Source of the DNA: Forficula auricularia
Taxonomy: Eukaryota; Arthropoda; Insecta; Dermaptera; Forficulidae
NCBI GenBank assembly: GCA_024734495.1
Contig: JALMQS010000085.1
Span: 21,767,077 to 21,831,076, forward strand
Direction: 5' to 3'
Length of the DNA stretch: 64,000 bases
Shown here: positions 1 through 12,735 of the stretch, one piece after another
Numbering within the stretch: position 1 is the first letter of the stretch
How the letters are laid out: each line of letters opens with the position of its first letter
Program-made: the position numbers and the translations under genes
Notes under the pieces: model-generated
Seen by the model: the letters and a program-made list of their open reading frames with translations, nothing else
Database searches by the model: none
What the model was told of the DNA's origin: nothing

Positions 1-1141
1 TTATCAAATCACTAAAAATAATAATTCTACTAGGATAATTTTTTAATTTAATTTAAATTTTTTTTTTGGTTAGGATAAATGTAACTAGTGTCGAATCATT
101 TGCTAAAGATAATTACCAGTGATCGAAGACATTCCACTTAATGAGTTAACTTGAAAAATATTAGAATTTAGACCCTGAAATGGTGTTCTGATTTCAATAT
201 AAATATTAAAACAATTTGTAAATTTACCTTAAAATAAGGAGAAGTCATTACAAATTCCCTACTGCGTGACTGGCGCTGTCTGGCGGCCAACTTAGCAACC
301 ATTGCCCTCAAAATTCCCTCCTCCGCCTTGAACAATTCTTGGCCCTTTCAAGGTCCTGGGCCTGGTCCTGGGCCGACCTCTTTTGCAACGCATCGCAAAC
401 ATTCCCTTTTTTCAACCCGACTGACACTTTAGAAATTCAAATTTCATTCCAGTTTATTTTAAAATTTTTTAAAAAATTCATTTTTTATAATACCTACATA
501 CTTTTTTTATTTAGATTATATTAATTTTTCCATTTCAATTTGATATATATTTCCAAGATATCAATTTTTTATTAAATTTTCTTTTTTCAGTCATTATTTT
601 TAAAAAGTATGTAATGATTTATATGTTGAAGCAGCCGATGGTGCTCAGTTTAAAGATTAGATAACAATCATTTTTCTTTCATTTTGTTAAATAACTTAAT
701 AAATGTTTCCAAGATCAGCCTGAAAAATGATCTTCTTTTTTTTGTGATTTAAAAGGAACATTTAATTTCCCAGTTAAAGTTTTAGTGGACAGTTTTGGAT
801 TATTTCAAAGATTTTCCAAATTAAGTTGATATTGCATATAGATTTAGTCTTCTTGAGTCAAACTTGTTTTTAGTGTTGATGGTTAGCATAGTATGATTTT
901 TCTATTGACTTCCTCACAAACTGATCAGTGAGTTGGTTTTCAATTATTGTCTTCTTTAGTACGTTATAAAGTTTTTTTTAAGGTTCATCCGAGAAAACTT
1001 TTAGAAATTCATACCAAGCACCTCGGCGGGTTTAATAGTCAAGCGCTCTAGCAATTATACAATTGACACATCATCCCCATATGATAATTGGATTAAAAGA
1101 AACATTTTCTTTTTTTATGAACTATTTTTCATGTTTTATCG
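1..1141. other. AT-rich intergenic DNA with one GC-richer patch
   Basis: No gene or recognisable element is supported here. The stretch is AT-rich with homopolymer tracts. A GC-richer patch at about 262-420 contains TGGCGCTGTCTGGCGGCC and short open frames on both strands, but none resembles a family I recognise. It could be an old exon or promoter remnant; I assign no function. Confidence 0.5.
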
Positions 1142-1149
1142 GGTTAGAC

Positions 1150-1904
1150 CAGTGGTTCCCAACCTGGGAGCGATCGCCCCCCAAGTGGGCGATTTGGGTT
1201 ATCAATGGGCGATAAATAAGTGGGAGGGGCGATTGGGGGGTGATGAGTATTCAAAGGGGGAAAAATTAAAATACACTCATGTGCAAAGAAATGGAATCAC
1301 TTCCCTTGCGAGTTGTTAAATTATTATTAATTACTTGACACGGTTACTGAGTTTCTCGACACGTCTGATCCTGTTTTAAGTGAGAATTTGAAGCATCGCA
1401 AGTTGGAACTTGTGTATCTCACAGATATTTTTGAAAAAATGAATTAAGTCAATACAAGGATTTCTAGGATGAGTGGTTTTCATTTTATGAAGGAAAAACT
1501 TGCAAAAAAATTTCACTTTTTCAAAAGTTCATAACGGGTTACTATTATCCACTTAAGATGAAACTTTGCTTGAATTGTAGAAAATTTAATCTAGTTAAAA
1601 AATGTATAGAGTGGTCTTTGGCGAAAACGTGCTCTTCCATGGTCAAAATGGGAAAAAATCGAAAAAAGTGCGAGTTTTTGGATTTCGAGTAAAAACACAA
1701 TTTAACTGGACTCAAGTATTTGTTTTAATAAAAAAAAAAAATTCCATTAAATATTTTGCTTTGTGGATTGACCCCCCCCCCCCCATGAAAATTTTCCTTT
1801 ACTTCAAATTAAAATTAGGCATACAATGAAAATGAAAAGGGGGCGATAGGTATTAGTCAACCTCCAGAAAGGGGCGATGAGCCACAAAAGGCTGAGAACC
1901 ACTG
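1150..1904. mobile_element. hAT-type MITE with perfect 8-bp TSD
   Basis: The element starts CAGTGGTTCCCAACC and ends GGCTGAGAACCACTG, which are imperfect terminal inverted repeats of the classical hAT type. It is flanked on both sides by the identical 8-mer GGTTAGAC (1142-1149 and 1905-1912), the TSD length expected for hAT transposition. The 755-bp body has no transposase frame. Its centre (about 1450-1690) is an inverted copy of the core repeat that recurs around 31.8, 32.9, 35.1, 41.7 and 54.9 kb inside elements with different ends. A C-run sits at 1772-1784. Confidence 0.93.
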
Positions 1905-1912
1905 GGTTAGAC

Positions 1913-4610
1913 TATCTATCGTGTAAATATCAAATTGATAAAAATATTCTGTTATTTAAACTACAAGTTAATTTAGAGTTTTATTTCTTAAAATTTGATT
2001 GAATATTTTAAAATTGCACAAGAAAAGGAGGCCAAAGCTTAGTTGACTAAAACAGAAAATTTATATATAGCACATTTACTCTAATCTGAAAAAATTTCAC
2101 TATTTCTTTCTTCGATCTTGTTTATTTATTTTATTAAATTTTTTCATTTTATCATTATTAATTATAATTAGAGACTTTTTGTTATTTTGCATATTTTTCT
2201 TGCTAACAGTTTGGTAAAAAAATATGTTTTTAGGAAATTCATAATGTTAAGTTTTTTAGTATACAATTTATATTGTCCAATAATGCATATTTTGTAATCT
2301 CCTGAAAGTGCATATTTTCAAGTATTTTGGAAACAATTGTGTACATGTTATTTTTTTTTTTTTTTTTTAGAAGCGATTTCGCCTACATTTGTAGGGGCGA
2401 AGCGTGGTGATTAGGCAAGTAGGCCTTTTTGTTTGTCGATATCAGACAAGGAACTGCTTCTCTTTGTAATTTAGGTATTACAAAATAAAATATGTTTTCC
2501 GGCTTATACTAAGTTTTGAAATCTATTCAAATTTCATTCTTCATTGATAATTTCTCATTTATTTTTTATTAATAGATAGTTTATATAAAATATTCTATAG
2601 CATCAAATTCATTCATTATTTGAATAGGTACAATCACATTTTTATCTTTTTAATAAGAAAAATTATTGAATTTCATATTTCTATTACATTTTTTCGATAA
2701 AAAGTACCTAAAAATGTATGTTATTTTATATATAATATATATTTTTTTAATTTGATATTTATTCATCCAATAAGATTTATTATTCTTGAAATAATTATTA
2801 AACTAATTTAAATGATAAAAGAACTTGTTTTGTAGGTCACTAGGTTTATTACTTCTATTTAGTTTTATACAAATTCACTATTTATTATTTCATAGAATTT
2901 GTTAATATTATTCTTTTCTTTAGATTTGTTTTCTATTATCTAGTTTTGTAGCTTGGAGCTTTTGCAATTACTACAGTGAGAAACAGAAAAAGTGGTCGGT
3001 TGGATTTCTTGTTGATTTCTCTGTTTTTGAAAAGGTCTATTTATTTGTTGTCGCCGATGAAAATCATTCTTTTCTTCTTTTAGACTCGTTTTAAAATGTT
3101 AAAATGTTTTTGTTTTTGTTTTTTTTCAACTAATTTTTATTCAAATTGATTTGAATTTTCAATTAAATATATTAGACCTTTTGACTACGCTTTTCAGAAT
3201 CTAGACGAGTTAAAAAACTATTAAAGATAATTATTTTAAAGCTTAATAGAATTATTATCTTGTCATCGCATATAATAATCAAAACATGTTTTATCCTGGA
3301 TTGACATGTTCAATTATTAATTTCATATTAAGATTAAACCTTAATTAATGTTCACAATGTTTATCTTCTTCAAACTAGTAGTAATCTGAATAATGAGAAA
3401 TCGTAGTTAATACGAAATGACATATTATAATATTAGATTCAGTACGCTTCTTTACCCTGTTGATCTACGACCTATTAATAAAATGGTTAAACATAAATTA
3501 TTTGCGACGTAGTAGGTATTGAAGTCACTCGGAAATTTTAATTTTTTCTTAATCATGTTTAAAATGTGTGAAACGTGTAGAAAATCATTATCAAACATAT
3601 TTTTTGTCTATATCTGAGTGTCTGGGTGTCGGGATTTCGATGCCTATATTCAGAGTGGGAAGCCAATTCGCTTGGAAATCGAGCTTATAGCCATTCTCCT
3701 CTTTTCCCATTGTCTTATATTTGATTATATTTTAACTTCTTTCTCTCAATATTTACTGTCATGCTGAGTTGAAATTTATAAAGTATCAATTTTCCAATAT
3801 TAAAGTTTCTTTATTATTATTATTAGGATACATTTTTTTAATCAAATATTATTTTCATATTTTCTAGTCAGTCTGTACATTTAATGAAAAAGATCAATTA
3901 CCTCAAAGAGATTTGCCAAAAATCATTTTATATCCGCACAGACGGTATTTCTTTTCTAAAATTTTCACTTTGAGTTGCGCCATATTTTCAAGTTTCATAT
4001 ATTATCAGAAAAAAAAGCAAATTGTTTTTTTTTATTTTATATTTATTATATAAAAGTAAAGATCAATTTTTTTCTCAAAATTTCTCTGTATTAGCGTATT
4101 TTTATTTATAGATTAAATTTCACTCCTTTTTGAAGATTTTGTATATTATTATAATGACTTTTAACTTTTTAATTGTTATATAGACACAATAGGAAGTCAT
4201 ACAAGTTGTAAGAATTCATTTATTTATTATGAGATATATTATTATTTATTTATTTTAGAAGATAAAATTATTTATTTCTTTTAGAACTTAAACGATTGGT
4301 TTCTGGTTTCTATTAATATTAAATTTTCAATTTCTTTGAGGTTTATAATGTCGATCCGCCTAAAAGTAGAAAAAAAGTATTAGTAATTGAGGTGTTTTAA
4401 GACCTCAAAATTAGAATTCAGGTCTTGTTTCCTTTCATGGGAATTCTTTCTTAGAAAGAGACATATCACATTTTTGCTTAGCTATAGTCTAATATTCAGA
4501 AACAAAGTTTTTAAAAATTGTTATTAAGGCATTATATAAAAGAAAATTATTTATATTTAAAAGTAATTAAATTTCTTTACAATTTCACTACTTATTTTTT
4601 AGTTATTGTA
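1913..4610. other. AT-rich intergenic DNA
   Basis: No coding frame of note. A poly-T tract (about 2349-2369) is followed by a GC-richer stretch to about 2480 that could be the reverse complement of a retroelement tail. A GC-richer patch near 3610-3700 was inspected and not recognised. Confidence 0.5.
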
Positions 4611-5190
4611 TAGTCAACCATTGCTGAAGACATGGAGGAATCGACTTAAAATCAAAAATAGTGATCGATTCTCATCTAATACTTGAGGAATAACAATTCT
4701 ACATTAGGTTTTTGATGTTTCGATTATTATTGGTATCCATTGCTGAAGACATGGACACGTTTTCAGTAGAGGTTGCCATTAATAGTCAAAACATCAAAAA
4801 TGGAATGCAATGAGGTTATTCCTCTAGTATTAGATAAGAATCGATGGTTATTTTTTATTTTAAGCCGATTCCTCCATGTCTTCAGCAATGGTTACCAATA
4901 AAAACCGAAACGTCAAAAATCCAATATAGAATGGTTATTTCTCAAGTACTAGATGAGAATCAATCGGTATTTTTGATTTTAAGTCGATTCCTCTATGTCT
5001 TCAGCAATGGTTACCAATAAAAACCGAAACGTCAAAAATCGAATGTAGAATGGTTATTCCTCGACTGTTAAATGAGAATCGATCATTATTTTTGAATTAA
5101 AGTCAACATGAACTGCAATAATAAAGGAATAAACATATTAATATTTCAAATAAATTTGGATAAAGTTTAGCAACGATCCGTTGCAGTTTA
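4611..5190. repeat. Tandem-repeat block of about 120-bp units, copies in both orientations
   Basis: The phrase CATTGCTGAAGACATGG and its reverse complement recur four times. Units run through TTCCTCATGTCTTC-like, ACCAATAAAAACCGAAACG and ATGGTTATTCCTC segments; the first two units are inverted relative to the rest. The 3' flank (5100-5190, ending GATCCGTTGCAGTTTA) is the reverse complement of 43938-44050, which borders the larger block at 44.1-45.5 kb. Both blocks are therefore copies of one element with a variable number of internal repeats. Confidence 0.85.
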
Positions 5191-5899
5191 TTTTAGAAAA
5201 GTTAAAATCAGATTCTTGAATCGAGACAAGATATAATTAAAACTATTCGTGAAAAGGTATTTAGGACCTGTTCAAAAAATTTGAAAACATTCCACTAATG
5301 GATTGATTAAAAGTAAATTGTTTTTTAATTAACATGGACTCTCCTCCCAACTCGGAAGGACGATCGATGAATTTATTTCATGAAAATTTATAGAGAAGAT
5401 GCCGAAAAAGTGTGGCCCCAATCAAGAGATGAATTTCCATTACAGAGGACAGCTAGCTGAGCTATCTTCTTCTGCTTTCCACCAATTCTCCATTATCTAA
5501 TAAATTTCCTTTGTCCAACACAAAAATAAAATCCAAGAAAAACTTAAAGCTTTTTCCAAGGTTCTGGTTAGGTGCGCTCGTCAGTTAGAGCCACCCTATT
5601 AATAAACTTAAATACAATATATACTATAATAAACGATTAGAAATTTATTTTTTGTTTATCTTGAGAAAAAATGAAATTTTCTGTATTTTCGAACAGTAAG
5701 TTTTCAAGCTAGAGAGACCAAAATTCAATAAGATCTCCGCATTGAAAATATAGACATTTTAGCATTAGCAGTGGCGACGCCAAGGGCGGACGAGTTGGGC
5801 GAGCGGCCAACCTAAATTGTTCTCGCCCAACCGTTCGCCCAAACTGCTAAACTGAAAATTTGATCAAAAAAATATTGAAAAACCCAGCTGATAAAAACA
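5191..5899. other. AT-rich spacer with a GGGCGA hairpin
   Basis: Nothing coding. At 5770-5850 a GC-rich segment begins CAGTGGCGACGCCAAGGG and folds back through TTGGGCGAGCGG against CCGTTCGCCCAA. The opening resembles MITE termini seen elsewhere in the window, but no partner end or TSD was found. Confidence 0.4.
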
Positions 5900-8428
5900 T
5901 AAAAATTTTTAAGAAAAAAATAAAACCGACTTCAAAAAAATTAAATGAAACAAATAAAATACACTAAAAGGTATAAAATAATTATTATCTTATTTAGTTA
6001 CAACTAAACTACGAAATATTAACATGAAATTACTTTTGAAGTCGGTGCCAAACAAACTATACCTATAAGCGAGCGTACCCGCCAAACGTACTAAGTAAGA
6101 TCCGTCGAGTGCGATTCATAAAAGGTATATGTTTGGCACCGACTTCAAAAAGAAATTGCATGTTAATATTTCGTCGTTTAGTTGTAACTAAATAAGATAA
6201 TAATTATTTTATACCTTTTAGTGTATTTTATTTGTTGCATTTAATTTTTTTGAAGTCGGTTTTATTTTTTCTTAAAATTTTTTATTTTTCTCTTTTTAGT
6301 GATGTTATTAATAGTGATCCTATCATCAGAACTTGACCAAATTAATATTGCACCATCCCTAAGATACCCCCTTTCCAATAAAAAAGAATCATCGAAATCG
6401 GTTCATGAACAAAGAAGTTAGTCCTAAACAAACCTAACAAAAAGGTCTAATACCTATGAAAAAATGGGACCAATCGGAAGGTAGACTGGACCCAATGCAA
6501 AAAAATTTCAAAATCGGTTCACAATTGCCGGAGATATGAGGTAACATAGGCACAAAAAAAATCAGTCGAATAGAGAAACTCCTCCTTTTTAACCGACTTC
6601 AAAAAAGGAGGAGGTTCTCTATTCGACGGAATTTTTTTTTTTTTTTTTTGTGCTTATTTTGTTACCTCATATCTCCGCCAATTGTCAACCGATTTTGAAA
6701 ATTTTATTTGCATTGGGTCCAGTCTAGCTTCCGATTGGTCCCATTTTTTTTCGTTTTTTTTTCATAGGTATTAGACCTTTTTTATTAGGTTTGTTTAGAC
6801 CTAACCTCTTTGTTTATGAACCGATTTCAATGGTTCTTTTTTTATCCGATAGGGGGTGTCTTAGGGATGGTGTCATATTAATTTGGTCAAGTTCTGATGA
6901 TATGATCATTATTAATAACATCACTAAAAGAGAAAAATAAAAATAATTTTTAAGAAAAAAATAAAAACCGACTTCAAAAAATTAAATGCAACAAATAAAA
7001 TACACTAAAAGGTATAAAATAATTATTATCTTATTTAGTTACAACTAAACGACGAAATATTAACATGAAATTACTTTTTAAAGTCGGTGCCAAACAAACT
7101 ATACCTATAAGCGAACGTACCCGCCAAGCGTACTAAGTAAGATCCGTCGAGTGCGATTCATAAAATGTATATGTTTGGCACCGACTTCAAAAAGTAATTT
7201 CATGTTAATATTTCGTCGTTTAGTTGTAACTAAATAAGATAATAATTATTTTATACCTTTTAGTGTATTTTATTTGTTGCATTTAATTTATTGAAGTCGG
7301 TTTTTATTTTTTCTTAAAAATTATTTTTATTTTTCTCTTTTAGTGATGTTATTAATAGTGATTATATCATCAGAACTTGACCAAATTAATATGACACCAT
7401 CCCTAAGACACCCCCTTTCGGATAAAAAAAGAACCATCGAAATCGGTTCATAAACAAAGAGGTTAGGTCTAAACAAACCTAATAAAAAAAGGTCTAATAC
7501 CTATGGAAAAAAATCGAAAAAAAAATGGGACCAATCGGAAGCTAGACTGGACCCAATGCAAAAAAAATTTTCAAAATCGGTTGACAATTGGCGGAGATAT
7601 GAGGTAACATAGGCACAAAAAAAAAAAAAAAAAATTCAGTCGAATAGAGAACCTCCTCCTTTTTTGAAGTCGGTTAAAAAGGAGGAGGTTCTCTATTCGG
7701 CGGAATTTTTTTTTTTGTGCCTATGTTACCTATGTTACCTATGTTACCTATGTATCTCCGCCAATTGTCAACCGATTTTGAAAAAATTTTTTGCATTGGG
7801 TCCAGTCTAGCTTCCGATTGGTCCCATTTTTTTTTTCGTTTTTTTTTCAGGTATTAGACCTTTTTTATTAGGTTTGTTTAGACCTAACCTCTTTGTTTAT
7901 GAACCGATTTCGATGGTTCTTTTTTTATCCGAAAGGGGGTGTCTTAGGGATGGTGTCATATTAATTTGGTCAAGTTCTGATGATATGATCACTATTAATA
8001 ACATCACTAAAAAGAGAAAAATAAAAAATTTTTAAGAAAAAAATAAAAACCGACTTCAAAAATTAAATGCAACAAATAAAATACACTAAAAGGTATAAAA
8101 TAATTATTATCTTATTTAGTTACAACTAAACGACGAAATATTAACATGAAATTACTTTTTGAAGTTGGTGCCAAACATATACCTTTTACGAATCGCACTC
8201 GACGGATCTTACTTAGTACGTTTGGCGGGTACGCTCGCTTATAGGTATAGTTTGTTTGGTACCGACTTCAAAAAGTAATTTCATGTTAATATTTCGTCGT
8301 TTAGTTGTAACTAAATAAGAAAATAATTATTTTATACCTTATAGTGTATTTTATTTGTTGCATTTAATTTTTTGGAGTCGGTTTTTTATTTTTCTTAAAA
8401 ATTATTTTTATTTTGAAGTCGGTTAAAA
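5900..8428. repeat. Palindromic GAAGTCGGT-bounded repeat array
   Basis: Two module types alternate in direct and inverted orientation, and nearly every boundary carries ACCGACTTCAAAAA or its complement. One module is a hairpin with arms of about 130 bp containing CGACGAAATATTAAC and a GC-rich loop (GCGAGCGTACCCGCC) near 6069, 7110 and 8215. In the third copy the loop is inverted. The other module contains GGAGGAGGTTCTCTATTCG and AACCGATTT(C/T)GATGGTTC. Sequence identity among copies is high. No coding frame is present. Further copies lie at 10.86, 18.24 and 57.35 kb. Confidence 0.9.
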
Positions 8429-8477
8429 AAAAGGTAAATCATCCCTTTGATTATTATAATAAGAATTATTATACATT

Positions 8478-8530
8478 CTTCTTCTTCTCTGAGTGCCATA
8501 CCCGAAACGGGTGTCGGCGCCTCTCCACAT
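8478..8530 (-). mobile_element. Short LINE 3'-end fragment (RTE-like)
   Basis: Read on the minus strand, a GC-rich segment (GGCGCCGACACCCGTTTCG) ends in GAAGAAGAAGAA. A simple-repeat tail of this kind is typical of 5'-truncated non-LTR insertions of RTE type. The fragment is too short to assign a family. Confidence 0.4.
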
Positions 8531-8566
8531 ATTATACATTATAACTAAACAACTAAAGCCAAACTA

Positions 8567-8712
8567 AAAAACATGCTTCTAAAAAGTACAAAATTATGTA
8601 ATACTTAATCAAAAAAGGGTGGGCCTCAGAAACTTTTAATTAATTTCGACAAAGTGTTCCATGCTTTTTGATTAAGAATTACATTATTTTGTACTTTTTA
8701 GAAGCATGTTTT
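8567..8712. repeat. Hairpin, arms of about 48 bp
   Basis: AACATGCTTCTAAAAAGTAC near 8571 returns as its complement GTACTTTTTAGAAGCATG near 8691. The loop of about 45 bp contains GGGTGGGCCTCAG. It is a small palindromic MITE-like unit with no clear TSD. Confidence 0.7.
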
Positions 8713-9201
8713 TTTGTTTTGTTTTTTTAAATATAATTTATTTTTTTACTATTTTGTCTTAATTATTTTTATAGAGAAATGTTTGCGGAATTTAACAAAA
8801 CGAAAGTCACATTGATAGATACATACAGGTGAAGCTAATATAAAGCATGTAAAAAAGAACTATGAACCTGGAAAAAAATATTGTAAACAATTTTTAGAAA
8901 AAAAAACGACTTCAAAAACCATAGCGTTTATTCTAATGAAATAAAGTTAATGATCCCACTAATGTACGAATAACCGATTTTCAAAAATTTAACACGCCTT
9001 CTCGGTCAAATTGGTTACATATCGATCAGGTAAGTTCACTAATTCGTTTCCCCCTATGAGACTAGAACTACCTTCCATCTTCCGGCTGGTCCGACGACCT
9101 AAACAATTTTCAATCATTCAAGATCCTCCCTATAGGCACTAGGTTCGATTCCACCCTTGATTCTTTATATTCCTTTCAAAGTCATAGTCAATTTTATTTT
9201 A
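8713..9201. other. AT-rich spacer with a pol III B-box-like match
   Basis: Mostly AT-rich. GGTTCGATTCC at 9151-9161 matches the tRNA B-box consensus, and the preceding about 75 bp (from GGCTGGTCCGACGACC) is GC-richer, so this could be a decayed tRNA-derived SINE head. No good A box or acceptor stem was found. Confidence 0.3.
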
Positions 9202-9203
9202 TA

Positions 9204-10771
9204 CAGGGTGATTCACGCCCGATGGCACGTTAGACGTTTATGGAAAACGGAATGCAGGATTTTTCTGAAAATTTAGCACCTTACATTTTCTTACCTGTTC
9301 TATCGACCTAAAATATTTTCAGCATTGCGACGTTTCGGCTTCCTTCGAAAAGTCGTAGCAACTTTATTTTTTTAATAGAACACCCGGTATATTAACACGT
9401 TTTTAGAACCGCTCTTTTATTAAAATACATTTTTGTTAATATTGTCCTATTACTATCTCTATCGGTTTTCGAGATAAAAAATAATTTGTGTTAAATATGG
9501 TCCTAAATATGGCCCCAATTAAACTTATATAAATTCAGTGCTCTCAATTCATGAAAAGTTGATATTTTGGTGGTCAGACCCGAAGTATTTAGTTTAAGCC
9601 GAGAAATCGACTCCATATTACAGAGGGCGTGCTAAGATTACTATAATTTCCGTTATTCATAAAAGAGGTCAAAATTTCGTTTTTTCAAATGAGACCCCCC
9701 ATATATTACTCAATAAATTGAAAGACGAAGAAAAATGCTTTAAGACGATCTATCATCTCCTTATACCTAAAACATCAAGTTTTTTAATAAAGTTCTTCGT
9801 GAAAAATTACATTTCAGTGAATTTAATTTTAATCTAACCATGGAAATATTGCTCATGACAGTTTGTTGACCATTTATAAGTAACTTATAAACAATTTATT
9901 GACGATGTTCAGAAAAATCTCCCAAAATGATCGCAAATATTGATTATTCAAACCAAGTTTTTATACACAAAAGAAAAACAAAGTTCTTATTGCACAAAAT
10001 AAATAATTTCATAAGAACTTCGTTTGAATAATCAATATTTGCGGTCATTTTGCGAGATTTTTTGAATATCGTCAATAAACTGTTTATAAGTTACTTATAA
10101 ATAGTCAACAAACTGTCATAAGCTTGATATTTCCATGGTTAGTTAAAATTAAATTCATTAAAATGTAAATTTTCACGAAAAAGAGGATTTATTAAAAAAA
10201 ACTTGATGTTTTAGGTATATGGACATGATATATTTTTCTTCGTCTTTCAATTTATTGAGTAATATATGGGGGTCTCATTTGAAAAAACGAACTTTTGACC
10301 CCTTTTATGAATAACGGAAATAATAGTAATCTTAGCACGCCCTGTGTAATATGGAGTCGATTTCTCGGCTTAAATTAAATACTTCGGGTCTGTCTAAACG
10401 ACCACCAAAATATCAACTTTACATGAATTGAGAGCACTAATTTATTTAAAGTTTAATTAGGGCTATGTTTAGGACCATATTTAACACAAATTATTTTTTA
10501 TCCCATAAACCGATAGAGATAGATATAGGAAAATATTTACAAAAAGTATTTTAATAAAAGAGCGGTTCTAAAAACGTGTTAATATTCGGGGTGTTCTATT
10601 TAAAAAAATAAAGTTGCTACGACTTTTTGATCGAAGCCGAAACGTCCCAATGCTGAAAATATTTTAGATCGATAGAACAGGTAAGAAAATGTAAGGTACT
10701 AAATTATCAGAAAAATCCTGCTTTCCGTTTTCTATAAACGTCTAACGTGCCATCGGCCCTGAATCACCCTG
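9204..10771. mobile_element. 1.57-kb foldback element with TA target duplication
   Basis: The two halves are reverse complements over about 750 bp each. The left end CAGGGTGATTCACG pairs with the right end TGAATCACCCTG, and TA flanks both (9202-9203, 10772-10773), as in Tc1/mariner-type insertions. Left-arm landmarks (GACGTTTCGGCTTC near 9331, GAGATAGTAATAGG complement near 9450, GGGGGTCTCATTTG complement near 9690) recur inverted at 10640, 10510 and 10270. The loop lies near 9960-10010. No transposase frame is present. Arms differ by scattered substitutions and short indels, so this is not a simple assembly mirror. Confidence 0.9.
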
Positions 10772-10857
10772 TAGAGGTTGTACCTTCTTGGAGAATCATT
10801 TTCTTTTGTTTCTTATGAATGCTAAGGTCTCGGTGTCTGCTCTATTTTTTTTTTTTT

Positions 10858-10901
10858 TTTTTAACCGACTTCAAAAAAGGAGGAGGTTCTCTATTCGATT
10901 G

Positions 10902-10955
<54 letters not shown>

Positions 10956-11640
10956 TGCCTATGTTACCTCATATCTCCGCCAATTGTCAACCGATTTTGA
11001 AAATTTTTTTTGCATTGGGTCCAGTCTAGCTTCCGATTGGTCCCATTTTTTTTTCGATTTTTTTTCATAGGTATTAGACCTTTTTTATTAGGTTTGTTTA
11101 GGTTTGTTTAGACCTAACCTCTTTGTTTATGAACCGATTTCGATGGTTCTTTTTTTATCCGAAAGGGGGTGTCTTAGGATGGTGTCATATTAATTTGGTC
11201 AAGTTCTGATGATATAATCACTATTAATAACATCACTAAAAAGAGAAAAATAAAATTTTAAGAAAAAATAAAAACCGACTTCAAAAAATTAAGTGCAACA
11301 AATATAAAAATACACTAAAAGGTATAAAATAATTATTATCTTATTTAGTTACAACTAAACGACGAAATATTAACACGAAATTACTTTTTGAAGTTGGTGC
11401 CAAACATATACCTTTTATGAATCGCACTCGACGGATCTTACTTAGTACGTTTGGCGGGTACGCTCGCTTATAGGTATAGTTTGTTTGGCACCGACTTTAA
11501 AAAGTAATTTCGTGTTAATATTTCGTCGTTTAGTTGTAACTAAATAAGATAATAATTATTTTATACCTTTTAGTGTATTTTTATATTTGTTGCACTTAAT
11601 TTTTTGAAGTCGGTTTTTATTTTTTCTTAAAAAAAATTTT
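10858..11640. repeat. GAAGTCGGT palindromic element
   Basis: A single copy of the family at 5.9-8.4 kb: the GGAGGAGGTTCTC module followed by the hairpin module with the GGCGGGTACGCTCGC loop. It includes a T-run of about 50 nt (10905-10954). The right end joins a LINE 3' fragment directly. Confidence 0.88.
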
Positions 11641-11646
11641 TTTAAA

Positions 11647-11830
11647 TGCAATCGAATGCAAGAAGGGGTGCACCAGTAAAGGTAGCCCCTATGGATCTCG
11701 AAAGACCCCATTACCGAAGAGAAGGGAAAGTTGATTATGGGAGAGGGTGTAGACGTAGGTGTCTATGCACCCTGGTTTTGAAGGTTTGAAGATCTATGTC
11801 TTCAAGGTTAAATTATTAAATTTAGCCTTG
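11647..11830 (-). mobile_element. LINE 3' fragment (Jockey/CR1-like family)
   Basis: On the minus strand this reads from the C-terminal tail of a LINE ORF2 (TTCAAAACCAGGGTGCATAG) into a 3' UTR with GTCTTTCGAGATCC and GGTGCACCCCTTCTTGC. The same segment is present on the plus strand at 30.2-30.37 kb. It is 5'-truncated. Confidence 0.75.
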
Positions 11831-12735
11831 AAGACATAACAATCCTAAAATTCTATTTTTTTGCTTTTTAGTAGGTTCTATGTGATTGAAAGGTGTATGT
11901 TTTAAAAATCTTTTTATTTTTATTTTTTAATATTCAAATTTTATTATTTTTTTAAAATGGAGACTTTTAATTTTTTTAATTCACTATTATATTATTAATC
12001 AATTTAAAGATTACAAAATTTCAATTTATTTTCAAATCATGAAAATTTTCATACCCAAAATGTAAACATTACTTAACTAGGAGTGATCAAGGGAATAAAT
12101 AGCCTCGAGCAAATTACATTTTATACGAAACAAATTAGCCAGTGATCAAAGAACGCCAAACAGAAAAATAAAGAAACAAAAACATAGACTCTCCAACAAC
12201 AAGAAACAAACATACAACATAGTAAATTTATAGAAAAGTGTATAATATTAATAAAAAAGGAATAACTCAGAAAAATCATAACGACAAAGGAAACAATTGT
12301 TTAAAATAAAAATAAATTGTTCTAAAAAATTATTAATTTTGTAATTATGGTTTACCTCTCTATTCTAATAATAAACAAATTTTAATTGATCAAATAGATT
12401 CATTCATAACATTTAAAACAAAAAAATCTGAGTTCCTGAAGAAGATGAAATTAAATTGAGTAGCCGTTCATTCCCGGATTAATCCTTATTAATAAAAAAA
12501 CTATTTTATCCATATTCTTACGAATTTTCAATTAAATAATATCAAAATGTTTCCGAAATGAATTGTTAATAATCGAAGAAATGATCAATTGTAATTGAAA
12601 AAGGACGAAAAAAAAAATCTGTTAATGTTTAGTAAGGGAAAGGGCAGCCTACATCAGACGAGCCTCCACTGAAAGACATACATTTTTTAAATGTTATTAT
12701 TTGATTAATAAAATCAGAATATATATATAACACAT
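11831..12735. other. AT-rich intergenic DNA
   Basis: No feature recognised. Short A-, T- and AT-rich tracts only, with a slightly GC-richer stretch at 12640-12680. Confidence 0.5.
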
